Part shown: positions 6,703 through 13,391 of the stretch, one piece after another
Layout of the letters: the number at the start of each line of letters is the position of its first letter
How positions within the stretch are numbered: the stretch's first letter is position 1
Source: Actinomycetes bacterium
GTDB taxonomy: Bacteria > Actinomycetota > Actinomycetes > Actinomycetales > Cellulomonadaceae
Reading direction: 5' to 3'
DNA length: 16,517 bases
Assembly: GCA_023432565.1 (NCBI GenBank)
Contig: JAEYUL010000076.1
Span: 1 to 16,517 of the forward strand
Notes under the pieces: model-generated
Told to the model about the DNA's origin: nothing
Seen by the model: the letters and a program-made list of their open reading frames with translations, nothing else
Database searches by the model: none
Translations under genes and position numbers: made by a program

Positions 6703-8013
6703 ATGACCGAGCACACCGCACCCAGCCCGCGCCCGTCTCGCCCTGAGCCGTCCCGCACGCGTCGACTGCGTCGCCGACCGCACGCTCGGACGTCCGCGCT
6801 CGTCGTCGCGTGCGCGCTCGTGGCCGGTGGCACGGTCGCCGTCCCGACGCTCGCGTTCGCCGACGAGGTCGCTCGCACCGACCCGCGCGGTCCCGGGCGC
6901 GCCGACGCGCGCGGCCCCGGCCACGGCGGCACGCCTCGTCCGGACGTCGTCCAGCAGTCGCTGGACCGCCTCGTGCAGGACGGCGTGCCCGCCGCGCTCG
7001 CCTCGGTCACCGACGAGCGCGGCCGCGAGCGCAACCTCGTCGCGGGTGTCGCGGACCTCGACAGCGGCCGCCGCGTGCCCGTCGACGGGCAGGTGCGCGC
7101 CGGGAGCAACACCAAGACGTTCGTCGCGGCCGTGGTCCTGCAGCTCGTCGGCGAAGGGCTCGTCGACCTGGACGCCTCCGTCGAGACGTACCTGCCGGGC
7201 GTCGTGCGCGGTGAGGGGCTCGACGCCGACCAGATCACCGTGCGCGACCTGCTGCAGCACACGAGCGGGATCGGCTCGTACACCGACGGCCCGCCGTTCG
7301 TCGTCGACGGTCAGCTCGCCCTGGCCTCGGTCAAGGACTGGTACGTCGAGCCGTACGAGCTCGTCGCTCTCGGCCTCGCGCAGCCCGCGACGCCGCACGG
7401 CCGGTGGATGTACAGCAACACCAACTACGTGCTCGCGGGTCTGATCGCCCAGAAGGTCACCCACCGCCCGCTCGCCGAGCTCATCACCGCCCGGATCATC
7501 GAGCCGCTGCACCTGACCGGCACCTACGTGCCCGCGCGCGGCGAGCGCACCCTCCGCGGCAGGCACCCGCTCGGCTACCACGCCGAACCGGCCGGCAGCG
7601 CGCTGGTCGAGCACACCGACATCGACCCTGCCACGTCATGGGGAGCCGGGGACCTCGTGACGACGCCGAGCGACCTCAGCACGTTCTTCAGCGCGCTGCT
7701 GGGTGGCAGGGTCCTGCGCCCCGCGGAGCTCGAGGAGATGACGACGACGGTCGCGATGGACCTGCCGGGCGTCCCTGCGACCTGGCGCTACGGGCTCGGT
7801 CTGCAGTCCACCGAGCTGAGCTGCGGCGTCACCGCCTGGGGCCACGGCGGCATCATCCCGGGCTACCAGACCGAGGGCGGCGTCACCACCGACGGTCGCG
7901 CGATCATCGTCGCGACCACGACGATGCACGGCGTCCTGCCCGCGGCGAGCTCCGCCGCCGTCACGCAGGAGATCGCCGCGCTCGTGGACACGGTGCTCTG
8001 CGCGCAGCGCTGA
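6703..8013 (+). CDS. Exported serine beta-lactamase/DD-peptidase-fold hydrolase (class C type)
   Basis: A 436-residue penicillin-recognising-fold enzyme. The three active-site elements are all present and ordered: S135-N-T-K138 (nucleophile and base), Y237-S-N239, and H381-G-G383 in the place of KTG/HTG. That HxG combination with YSN is typical of R61-type D-alanyl-D-alanine carboxypeptidases and related esterases, so peptidoglycan or D-amino-acid peptide cleavage, esterase or beta-lactamase activity are all possible. The ATG at 6703 has GAGGAGA (6692-6698) upstream. The N-terminus is a long basic region (RRLRRRPHAR) and a hydrophobic run ending AFA/DE near residue 53, a signal peptide for export. 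The frame opens earlier, at 6610, without a ribosome site. The last 31 coding bases plus the stop are part of a 32-bp triplicate repeat. No operon partner; it is divergent from the secreted protein and convergent with the FUSC gene. Confidence 0.87.
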   Translation: MTEHTAPSPRPSRPEPSRTRRLRRRPHARTSALVVACALVAGGTVAVPTLAFADEVARTDPRGPGRADARGPGHGGTPRPDVVQQSLDRLVQDGVPAALASVTDERGRERNLVAGVADLDSGRRVPVDGQVRAGSNTKTFVAAVVLQLVGEGLVDLDASVETYLPGVVRGEGLDADQITVRDLLQHTSGIGSYTDGPPFVVDGQLALASVKDWYVEPYELVALGLAQPATPHGRWMYSNTNYVLAGLIAQKVTHRPLAELITARIIEPLHLTGTYVPARGERTLRGRHPLGYHAEPAGSALVEHTDIDPATSWGAGDLVTTPSDLSTFFSALLGGRVLRPAELEEMTTTVAMDLPGVPATWRYGLGLQSTELSCGVTAWGHGGIIPGYQTEGGVTTDGRAIIVATTTMHGVLPAASSAAVTQEIAALVDTVLCAQR

Positions 8014-8078
8014 GCCTGGACACCGTGCTCTGCGCGCAGCGCTGAGCCTGGACACGGTGCTCTGCGCGCGGCGCTGAG
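7983..8078. repeat. Three tandem copies of a 32-bp unit spanning the hydrolase stop codon
   Basis: Copies lie at 7983-8014, 8015-8046 and 8047-8078, and each pair matches at 30 of 32 positions. The first copy is the coding end of the serine hydrolase gene including its TGA; the other two are non-coding duplicates that each carry the TGA again. Every unit can fold GCTCTGCGC with GCGCTGAGC (one T-T mismatch, 3-nt loop), so the array is also three hairpins in a row (first: 7995-8015). It may work as a terminator; it probably arose by slippage or unequal exchange. Confidence 0.9.
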
Positions 8079-8112
8079 CCGGGGCGGGCGCCCACCAGGC
8101 GGGTCGGGCCGC

Positions 8113-8149
8113 TGCGCTCCCTGTCAGCCGGCTGCGGGCAGGGAGCGCA
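8113..8149. terminator. Hairpin over the end of the FUSC gene
   Basis: TGCGCTCCCTG (8113-8123) and CAGGGAGCGCA (8139-8149) form a perfect 11-bp stem. The stop codon of the minus-strand FUSC gene (8124-8126) sits in the loop, so the right arm is coding. It lies between two convergent genes and can act for both; no T-tract follows. The loop itself holds the 10-bp palindrome CAGCCGGCTG (8125-8134). Confidence 0.65.
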
Positions 8150-9995
8150 ACAGGTCACGCTCGACGCCGCCGGCTCGCTGCGCCAGCTCGAGCAGCGTCG
8201 AGGACTCCGCACCGGACGCCTCGGGGGCACCGCGCTCGCCCTGGCTCGTCCTCCTGTCGTCGGTCAGCACCTGGGCGACGCGCTCGAGCTCGTCACGGGA
8301 GCGCGGCTCGGCCTGAGCCAGGACCGTCAGGTCCCGCAGCGCGGTGCGCAACGCGTCGAGGTCGGCGAGCTGCGCGTCGTCCAGGTGGTCGCGGTCGGGC
8401 ACCAGGTCGTCCTGCAGTCGCACCGCGTCCCGGACCAGGGCGATCTCCTGCGGCCGCTGGGGCCCCGGACCGGTCAGGCCACGGAGCGCCGCGGCCGTGG
8501 CCTCGGTCGCGCTCTGGACGCGACGGCTCAGCGGAGCAGGGCGCAAGCCCGGGATCACGACGAAACCCAGCCCCACCCCGAGCAGCACCGCGCACGCCGT
8601 CAGCACCACGTACTGCACCAGCAGGTTCACCGGGTCCAGGTCACGGTTCACGGCGTTGAGGCCGACGCTGACGACGACCATGAACGCGTTGCCCAGCGCG
8701 GGCAGGCTGACGATGTACCAGAGGCCCAGGCACAACGACACACCCGCGACGACGACCAGGTACTGCGACGGCACGACCAGCATGACGACCGCGACAGCGA
8801 GCGATCCGAAGACCACACCGACGACCTTGTTCCTCGTCTTGACCGCGGTGTCGCTCCAGGTGGCCTGCATGATGCTGAACGTCGCCAGCAGCGCCGTGGA
8901 CACCAGCGGGTCGCCACGGTCCAGGCCCGAGGTGATCAGCAGCATGATCAGCACCGCGAGCCCCGTGCGCACCGCGTGGCGGACCTGCACGGAGCGCAGC
9001 CGGGCCGACGGGTGCAGCACCGCGTCCCGGAGCTGGGCCCGGCGGTCGCGCTCGAGCCGGACCGCGCTCGTGTCGCGCCTCAGCAACGCCTGCTCGACCC
9101 TGTCCAGCGCAGCGCCTGCCGGGTCGGCGAGCTCGGCGTGCACCGGAGCCTGCACCGGAGCCTGCACCGTGGACGACGAGGCCGCCGACGCGCTCGACGT
9201 CGTCACCGCCGCACCTGACGACCTGGCACGCCGCCCGCCCCGCGCGGGCCGGGCCCGCAGCCGCTCGGCCAGCTCCTGGGCGCGGGCCTGCAACGCGTCC
9301 GTGTCCCCCGCGACACCCGGTCGCGCGAGCTGAGCCGTGCGCAGCGCGAGGCGGTACGTCGACGCCGCCTCCAGGGCGTCCGCGAGCCAACGCTGCCGAC
9401 CGTCGGTCAACCACGTGCCGAACGCCGTGGCCGTCGCCGCGTGGGGGTCCTGCGCGACGAGCACGGCCGCCACCTGCTCGCGAGTCGGTCTGGACGGGTC
9501 CCCGATCCCCATCAGGACGCGCAGCACCACCGCGACGAGCACACCCGCCACGGCCGCCGCGAGCACCTGCCGGTCGTCCGCCGGGCCCATCGTCGCGTAG
9601 CCGTACCCGAACATCGTCGTCATCCCCAGGCCCATCCCCGCGGCGCCGAAGCGCGGGCCCACCAGCGGCAGCAGCCCGGCCACCACGGTGAACAGCACGA
9701 CGAGCACCCAGGCCCACGGCCGCGACGTCTCGGCCACCAGCCGTGGCACAGCCGCGGCGACCACCAGCAGCGGCCCCATCACGGCGGCGACGCGCAGATC
9801 GGCCCGCAACGGTCCACCGATCAACGCGACGAGCGCGAACATCCCCGTCAGCCCGCCGATGATCGCCGCCGCGCCCGCGTCCCACACGTCCGCGAGAAGG
9901 ACCGACGGCAGGACCACGCCGATCATGAGCACGATCAGCGCCGGGCTGCCCTTGCGGCGCGTGCGCGCCGGCTTGGTGCCCTCCGAGCCCTCCAT
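8124..9995 (-). CDS. FUSC-family integral membrane protein (fusaric-acid-resistance/aromatic acid exporter-like)
   Basis: A 623-residue inner-membrane protein. The ATG at 9995 has GGAGGAG 5 nt upstream; a longer frame to 10109 is rejected because it lacks a ribosome site. Layout: basic N-terminus (KPARTRRKG), about six transmembrane helices (residues 19-170), a long soluble segment rich in Arg, Ala and Ser (roughly 175-330, with a short QAPVQAPV repeat), a second membrane block of about six helices (336-475), and a helical cytoplasmic tail. Two six-helix blocks with intervening soluble parts are the FUSC/YccS/AaeB arrangement. The second block carries the FUSC_2-like stretch VRHAVRTGLAVLIM, then TWSDTAVKTRNKVVGVVFGS, close to the family R-x-x-G-T pattern. 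Such proteins are thought to export aromatic acids or other toxic compounds, though most actinobacterial members are uncharacterised. No periplasmic adaptor gene is nearby. Ends convergently with the hydrolase gene. Confidence 0.85.
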   Translation of the reverse strand: MEGSEGTKPARTRRKGSPALIVLMIGVVLPSVLLADVWDAGAAAIIGGLTGMFALVALIGGPLRADLRVAAVMGPLLVVAAAVPRLVAETSRPWAWVLVVLFTVVAGLLPLVGPRFGAAGMGLGMTTMFGYGYATMGPADDRQVLAAAVAGVLVAVVLRVLMGIGDPSRPTREQVAAVLVAQDPHAATATAFGTWLTDGRQRWLADALEAASTYRLALRTAQLARPGVAGDTDALQARAQELAERLRARPARGGRRARSSGAAVTTSSASAASSSTVQAPVQAPVHAELADPAGAALDRVEQALLRRDTSAVRLERDRRAQLRDAVLHPSARLRSVQVRHAVRTGLAVLIMLLITSGLDRGDPLVSTALLATFSIMQATWSDTAVKTRNKVVGVVFGSLAVAVVMLVVPSQYLVVVAGVSLCLGLWYIVSLPALGNAFMVVVSVGLNAVNRDLDPVNLLVQYVVLTACAVLLGVGLGFVVIPGLRPAPLSRRVQSATEATAAALRGLTGPGPQRPQEIALVRDAVRLQDDLVPDRDHLDDAQLADLDALRTALRDLTVLAQAEPRSRDELERVAQVLTDDRRTSQGERGAPEASGAESSTLLELAQRAGGVERDLLRSLPAAG

Positions 9996-10162
9996 GGGGC
10001 CTCCTCCGACGTCGGCCGGCGCTCGTTCCTCGACGTTAGCGCCGTGGTTCCGACCCGTCCCGTCGGCACCTGCGGCTACCTCTTCTCCGCGACGGCGCCA
10101 CGCCCGCACGCGAGAGACGCCTCACGGGCAGGTGTGCACCTGGGGCTGCGGAGCGCCCTGCG

Positions 10163-10192
10163 CCGACCGGCCGAGAGCCGACCGGCCGAGAG
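10163..10192. repeat. Perfect 15-bp direct tandem repeat
   Basis: CCGACCGGCCGAGAG occurs twice without a gap (10163-10177 and 10178-10192) in the 279-bp gap between the FUSC gene and the tRNA. No function is evident. The rest of 9996-10213 shows nothing I can name except a poor -10-like TAACGT upstream of the FUSC start. Confidence 0.85.
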
Positions 10193-10213
10193 CTCGATGG
10201 TGCCCGGAGAACC

Positions 10214-10254
10214 ACGAACGCCCGGGCCTACGAGAAGTGGGCTCGGGCGTTCGT
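10214..10254 (-). terminator. Intrinsic terminator downstream of tRNA-Ser
   Basis: ACGAACGCCCG (10214-10224) pairs perfectly with CGGGCGTTCGT (10244-10254), an 11-bp stem with further G-C pairing inside the 19-nt loop. It begins 20 nt past the CCA end of the tRNA in the direction of transcription. The downstream RNA is only weakly U-rich (GGUUCUCC). Confidence 0.8.
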
Positions 10255-10274
10255 CGACGTCATGCGACGTCAGA

Positions 10275-10364
10275 TGGCGGTAGCGGTGGGATTTGAACCC
10301 ACGGTGGACTTTCACCCACACACGCTTTCGAGGCGTGCTCCTTAGGCCGCTCGGACACGCTACC
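10275..10364 (-). tRNA. tRNA-Ser (anticodon CGA)
   Basis: A 90-nt class II tRNA with CCA encoded. The acceptor stem pairs GGTAGCG with CGCTACC, followed by discriminator G and CCA (10275-10277). The anticodon arm is CACGC-CTCGAAA-GCGTG, giving anticodon CGA, which reads UCG serine codons. A long variable arm (GTGGGTGAAAGTCCACC region) marks the serine class. The T arm is GTGGG-TTCAAAT-CCCAC. The D arm starts TCCGAGCGGCCTAAGGA. UCG is a preferred serine codon in a genome this GC-rich. It stands alone and is followed by its own terminator. Confidence 0.97.
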
Positions 10365-10481
10365 TCGGTGCAGAAGGGTACCCGGTCGAGGGCGATGCTC
10401 CGAATCCGGTCCGCACCGAGGTCAGCGCCTCCCCGAGGCCCGGGGGTGGCCCAGCGCGCGGCACCGTGGCGAGCCCGGGCC

Positions 10482-10487
10482 TACCGT
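10482..10487 (+). promoter_or_regulatory. -10 box of a leaderless sirtuin transcript
   Basis: TACCGT ends 6 nt before the GTG at 10494, so transcription would begin at or beside the start codon itself. The GGAGAG between them directly abuts the GTG, too close to act as a normal ribosome site. This supports a leaderless mRNA. Confidence 0.6.
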
Positions 10488-10493
10488 GGAGAG

Positions 10494-11360
10494 GTGAGCA
10501 CCGATGCACGCCAGGTCACGACCGCCTCGCTGGGCGACGTGGTCGACGCGCTCGCGGGGCACCGGCTGACGGTGCTGACCGGCGCGGGCGTCTCGACCGA
10601 CTCCGGGATCCCGGACTACCGCGGCCCGGACTCCCCGCCGCGCACGCCGATGACGTTCCAGCAGTTCGTCGGCGACGAGGCGTTCCGACGGCACTACTGG
10701 GCGCGCAACCACGTGGGGTGGCGGCACGTCAACCGCACGCTGCCCAACAAGGGTCACCAGGCACTCGTCGCGCTCGAGCAGCGGGGTGTGGTGCTGGGGA
10801 TCATCACGCAGAACGTGGACCTGCTGCACGAGGCGGCCGGGTCGCGGCACGTGATCGACCTGCACGGCCGGTACGACCGCGTGGTGTGCCTGGAGTGCGG
10901 GACGGTGATCGGGCGGCGCGAGCTCGCGGATCGGTTGGACGCGCTCAACCCCGGGTTCGCCGAGGAGGTCGGCGCGGTCGCCGACGTGGAGATCGCGCCG
11001 GACGCGGACGCGGTGATCGAGGCGACGAGCCACTTCGTCGTCGCGGACTGCGCACGGTGCGGCGGGATGCTCAAGCCCGACATCGTGTACTTCGGCGAGA
11101 CGGTGCCGCGCGAGCGGGTCGAGCGCGCGTACGCACTGGTCGATGCCGGGGACGCGCTGCTGGTGGCGGGGTCGTCGCTGACCGTGCAGTCCGGCCTGCG
11201 GTTCGTGCGGCACGCGGCGCAGGCGGGCAAGCCCGTGGTCGTCGTGAACCGGGGCGCCACGCGCGGTGACCGGTACGCGACGGTCACGCTCGACGCGGGC
11301 ACGTCCGAGACCCTCGCGGAGCTCGCCGAGGTCCTGCCGACGCCTCGCGCGAGCGTGTGA
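10494..11360 (+). CDS. Sir2-family NAD+-dependent protein deacylase, class II (SIRT4-like)
   Basis: A 288-residue sirtuin, which removes acyl groups from lysines at the cost of NAD+, giving nicotinamide and O-acyl-ADP-ribose. Motifs in order: GAGVSTDSGIPDYRGP (NAD-binding), TQNVDLLHEAAGS, catalytic His124 in IDLHGRYDR, zinc ligands C132-x-x-C135 and C186-x-x-C189, LKPDIVYFGETVP, AGSSLTVQSG and VVVNRG. The second zinc pair comes 51 residues after the first. This long insert, with LNPGF in it, and HYWARNHVGW near residue 66 are features I recognise from the SIRT4/class II branch rather than CobB. Class II members act on acyl-lysines such as lipoyl or methylglutaconyl groups, or as ADP-ribosyltransferases; the substrate here is unknown. 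The GTG at 10494 was preferred over the open upstream frame (to 10293), which would run through the tRNA. It is convergent with tadA, 23 bp apart. Confidence 0.93.
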   Translation: MSTDARQVTTASLGDVVDALAGHRLTVLTGAGVSTDSGIPDYRGPDSPPRTPMTFQQFVGDEAFRRHYWARNHVGWRHVNRTLPNKGHQALVALEQRGVVLGIITQNVDLLHEAAGSRHVIDLHGRYDRVVCLECGTVIGRRELADRLDALNPGFAEEVGAVADVEIAPDADAVIEATSHFVVADCARCGGMLKPDIVYFGETVPRERVERAYALVDAGDALLVAGSSLTVQSGLRFVRHAAQAGKPVVVVNRGATRGDRYATVTLDAGTSETLAELAEVLPTPRASV

Positions 11361-11383
11361 GCACGCCCCGCGCAGGTGGGTGA

Positions 11384-11866
11384 TCAGTCCTCGCGCTGCA
11401 GCTCGAAGAAGTGACGCAGCAGGGCGCCGCACTCGTCCTCGCGCACGCCGCCGACCACCTCGACGCGGTGGTTGAGCCGACGGTCACGCACCACGTCGAA
11501 CTGCGACCCGCACGCGCCCGCCTTGGGGTCCCACGCGCCCAGGACGAGCCGCGGGATGCGGGCCAGCACGGTCGCACCCGCGCACATCAGGCACGGTTCG
11601 AGGGTCACGACGAGCGTGCAGTCGTCGAGCCGCCAGCGGCCGAGGGTCTCGGCCGCCGCACGCAGCGCGCGCACCTCGGCATGGGCCGTCGGGTCGTCGT
11701 CGGCCTCGCGCGCGTTGCGTCCGCGTCCGACGACGACGCCACCCGAGTCGATCACGACGGCGCCGACCGGGACGTCCCCTGTGCGGACCGAGCGGCGCGC
11801 CTCGTCGAGCGCCAGGCCCATCGCCCAGGCGTCGGCCGGCTCCACGGGCCGGCCGGTGGAGGTCAT
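11384..11866 (-). CDS. tadA: tRNA-specific adenosine deaminase (A34 to inosine)
   Basis: A 160-residue zinc deaminase that converts the wobble adenosine of tRNA-Arg(ACG) to inosine, needed to read CGN codons. The cytidine-deaminase-fold motifs are complete: H62-A-E64 (zinc ligand and proton shuttle) and P91-C92-L-M-C95 (zinc ligands), in TAHAEVRAL and TLEPCLMCAGA, with N51 in GRGRN upstream. The near-C-terminal FDVVRDRRLNHRVEV is typical of bacterial TadA rather than guanine deaminases. The ATG at 11866 gives normal length. Alternative in-frame starts (GTG within GVGHDG, ATG at 11902) would add 6-12 residues. No good ribosome site precedes 11866, but CATGAT ends 6 nt upstream, so it too may be leaderless. 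It is divergent from upp (91 bp). Confidence 0.9.
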   Translation of the reverse strand: MTSTGRPVEPADAWAMGLALDEARRSVRTGDVPVGAVVIDSGGVVVGRGRNAREADDDPTAHAEVRALRAAAETLGRWRLDDCTLVVTLEPCLMCAGATVLARIPRLVLGAWDPKAGACGSQFDVVRDRRLNHRVEVVGGVREDECGALLRHFFELQRED

Positions 11867-11945
11867 GGCGCCATCATGACCCACGCCCCCTCGCCGGACC
11901 ATACCCACGACGGGGGGTCCCGCACGCCACGCCCGGGCCGACGAG

Positions 11946-11951
11946 TAACCT
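11946..11951 (+). promoter_or_regulatory. -10 box of a leaderless upp transcript
   Basis: TAACCT ends 6 nt before the ATG at 11958, and no purine-rich ribosome site lies between. The spacing matches the sirtuin gene exactly. No recognisable -35 is present. Confidence 0.6.
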
Positions 11952-11957
11952 GCGAGC

Positions 11958-12593
11958 ATGCGCCTGCACGTCGCCGACCACCCGCTCGTCGCCCACAAGC
12001 TCACGGTCCTGCGGGACCAGAGCACCCCGTCAGCCACCTTCCGGCTCCTCGTCGACGAGCTCGTCACGCTCCTGGCGTACGAGGCGACGCGGGACGTGCG
12101 GACCCGCGAGGTCGAGGTCCAGACCCCGGTCGCGGTCACGACGGGCACCAAGCTCGCCCAGCCGCGCCCGCTCGTCGTGCCGATCCTGCGTGCGGGGCTC
12201 GGCATGCTCGACGGCATGACGCGCCTGCTGCCGTCGGCGGAGGTCGGGTTCCTCGGCATGCAGCGCGACGAGGAGACCCTCGAGGCGATCACGTACGCCA
12301 ACCGGCTCCCGGAGGACCTCTCGGGCCGCCAGTGCTTCCTGCTGGACCCGATGCTCGCGACCGGCGGCACGCTCGTCGCCGCGATCGACTACCTGCTGCA
12401 GCGCGGCGCGCACGACGTGACGGCCGTGTGCCTGCTCGCGGCGCCCGAGGGCATCCGGGTCGTCGAGGAGTTCGTGGGGGACCGGGCCGACGTCCAGGTC
12501 GTCGTCGCCGCGGTCGACGAGCGCCTCAACGACAAGGCGTACATCGTGCCGGGTCTGGGTGACGCCGGCGACCGCCTCTACGGCATCGTCTGA
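11958..12593 (+). CDS. upp: Uracil phosphoribosyltransferase
   Basis: A 211-residue pyrimidine-salvage enzyme, of the usual length, that makes UMP from uracil and PRPP in the cytoplasm. Recognised landmarks: MRLHVADHPLVAHKLTVLRD at the N-terminus, VVPILRAGLGMLDGM (residues 73-87), the PRPP loop LLDPMLATGGT (128-138) with its acidic residue D130, and the uracil-binding end NDKAYIVPGLGDAGDRLYG (191-209). All key residues are present. It is divergent from tadA and appears leaderless. A compact hairpin follows at 12604-12624. Confidence 0.97.
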   Translation: MRLHVADHPLVAHKLTVLRDQSTPSATFRLLVDELVTLLAYEATRDVRTREVEVQTPVAVTTGTKLAQPRPLVVPILRAGLGMLDGMTRLLPSAEVGFLGMQRDEETLEAITYANRLPEDLSGRQCFLLDPMLATGGTLVAAIDYLLQRGAHDVTAVCLLAAPEGIRVVEEFVGDRADVQVVVAAVDERLNDKAYIVPGLGDAGDRLYGIV

Positions 12594-12603
12594 CGGTCGT
12601 CAC

Positions 12604-12624
12604 CCGGGCCGATTCGCGGCCCGG
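12604..12624 (+). terminator. Intrinsic terminator of upp
   Basis: CCGGGCCG (12604-12611) pairs perfectly with CGGCCCGG (12617-12624) around the 5-nt loop ATTCG, 10 nt past the upp stop codon. No T-tract follows. The compact GC stem is typical of high-GC actinobacterial terminators. Confidence 0.7.
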
Positions 12625-12679
12625 CGCGCCTGCGATGAGACGGCCGCGCCGAGCGGTCGCCATACCGACCGGGCGTGCT

Positions 12680-12685
12680 TACCGT
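12680..12685 (+). promoter_or_regulatory. -10 box of a leaderless transcript for the Rossmann-protein gene
   Basis: TACCGT, the same hexamer as before the sirtuin gene, ends 7 nt before the ATG at 12693. The intervening GGGCGCC is too close and too weak for a ribosome site. Confidence 0.6.
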
Positions 12686-12692
12686 GGGCGCC

Positions 12693-13355
12693 ATGCGCGT
12701 CGCGGTCGCCGGTGGTCACGGCAAGGTGGCCCGTCATCTCACGCGGGCGCTCGCCGCACGTGGTGACGTCCCGATCGCCCTGATCCGCTCCCTCGACCAG
12801 GTCGGGGACGTCACATCCGACGGCGCCGAGCCGCTGGTCCTGGACCTCGAACGATGCAACGTCGCCGACGTGGCCAGTGCGGTCACCGGCGCGGAGGCGG
12901 TCGTGTTCGCGGCCGGCGCGGGTCCGGGCAGCGGCGCGCCGCGCAAGGACTCCGTCGACCGCGCCGCGGCGGTGCTGCTCGCGGACGCGGCCGAGCTCGC
13001 GGGGGTCTCGCGCTTCCTGCTCGTCTCCTCGATGGGGGTGGACGGGCCGCACGCGGAGGGTGACGACGTGTTCGCCGCGTACCTGCGGGCCAAGGCCGCC
13101 AGCGAGCGTGACCTGCGTTCGCGGGTGCTCGACTGGACGATCCTGCGGCCCGGTCGGCTCACCGACGACGAACCCACCGGGCTGGTACGCCTCGAGGAGT
13201 CGGTCGCCCCCGGCGCGATCCCGCGACGGGACGTGGCGGCCGTGCTGGTGTCGCTGCTCGCGAACCCCGCGACGGCCGGCCTCACGCTCGAGCTCGTCTC
13301 CGGCGAGGTGCCCATCGAGGCGGCCGTGGTGGCCGCGACGGAACCCGCCGACTGA
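12693..13355 (+). CDS. NAD(P)-binding Rossmann-fold protein (atypical short-chain dehydrogenase, SDR_a5/YwnB-like)
   Basis: A 220-residue protein of the atypical SDR group related to NmrA and YwnB/YhfK-type NAD(P)H-binding proteins. It opens with the nucleotide-binding motif MRVAVAGGHGKVARHL (glycines 7, 8 and 10). VVFAAG follows at 70-75, then VSSMG (111-115) at the catalytic-serine position and Y130-x-x-x-K134 at the place of the SDR active-site pair. WTILRPGRLTDDEPTG (148-163) is typical of this group. No exact substrate can be named; members act as reductases, epimerases or redox sensors. The ATG at 12693 was chosen because the glycine motif must be near the N-terminus; the frame is open for only six codons upstream. 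It follows upp in the same direction but has its own promoter and the upp terminator before it. It ends convergently with the large surface-protein gene. Confidence 0.88.
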   Translation: MRVAVAGGHGKVARHLTRALAARGDVPIALIRSLDQVGDVTSDGAEPLVLDLERCNVADVASAVTGAEAVVFAAGAGPGSGAPRKDSVDRAAAVLLADAAELAGVSRFLLVSSMGVDGPHAEGDDVFAAYLRAKAASERDLRSRVLDWTILRPGRLTDDEPTGLVRLEESVAPGAIPRRDVAAVLVSLLANPATAGLTLELVSGEVPIEAAVVAATEPAD

Positions 13356-13359
13356 TCCC

Positions 13360-13391
13360 CGCCCCGGAACAGGCCCGGGACGCCCGGGGCG
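13360..13391. terminator. Hairpin between convergent genes
   Basis: CGCCCCGG (13360-13367) pairs with CCGGGGCG (13384-13391) across a 16-nt loop that itself holds CCCGGG. It fills the 36-bp gap between the stop of the Rossmann-protein gene (13355) and the stop of the surface-protein gene (13392), so it probably serves both. No T-tract. Confidence 0.6.

Noticed and set aside
6809..6815. Possible lipobox (V-V-A-C37) in the signal sequence of the serine hydrolase
   Set aside because: The cysteine sits in the middle of the hydrophobic core, which continues for more than ten residues to a standard AFA cleavage site, so a Sec signal peptidase I site is more likely than a lipoprotein.
9441..10283. 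280-codon plus-strand open frame opposite the FUSC gene start
   Set aside because: His/Arg-rich shadow of the FUSC membrane helices; no ribosome site and no family.
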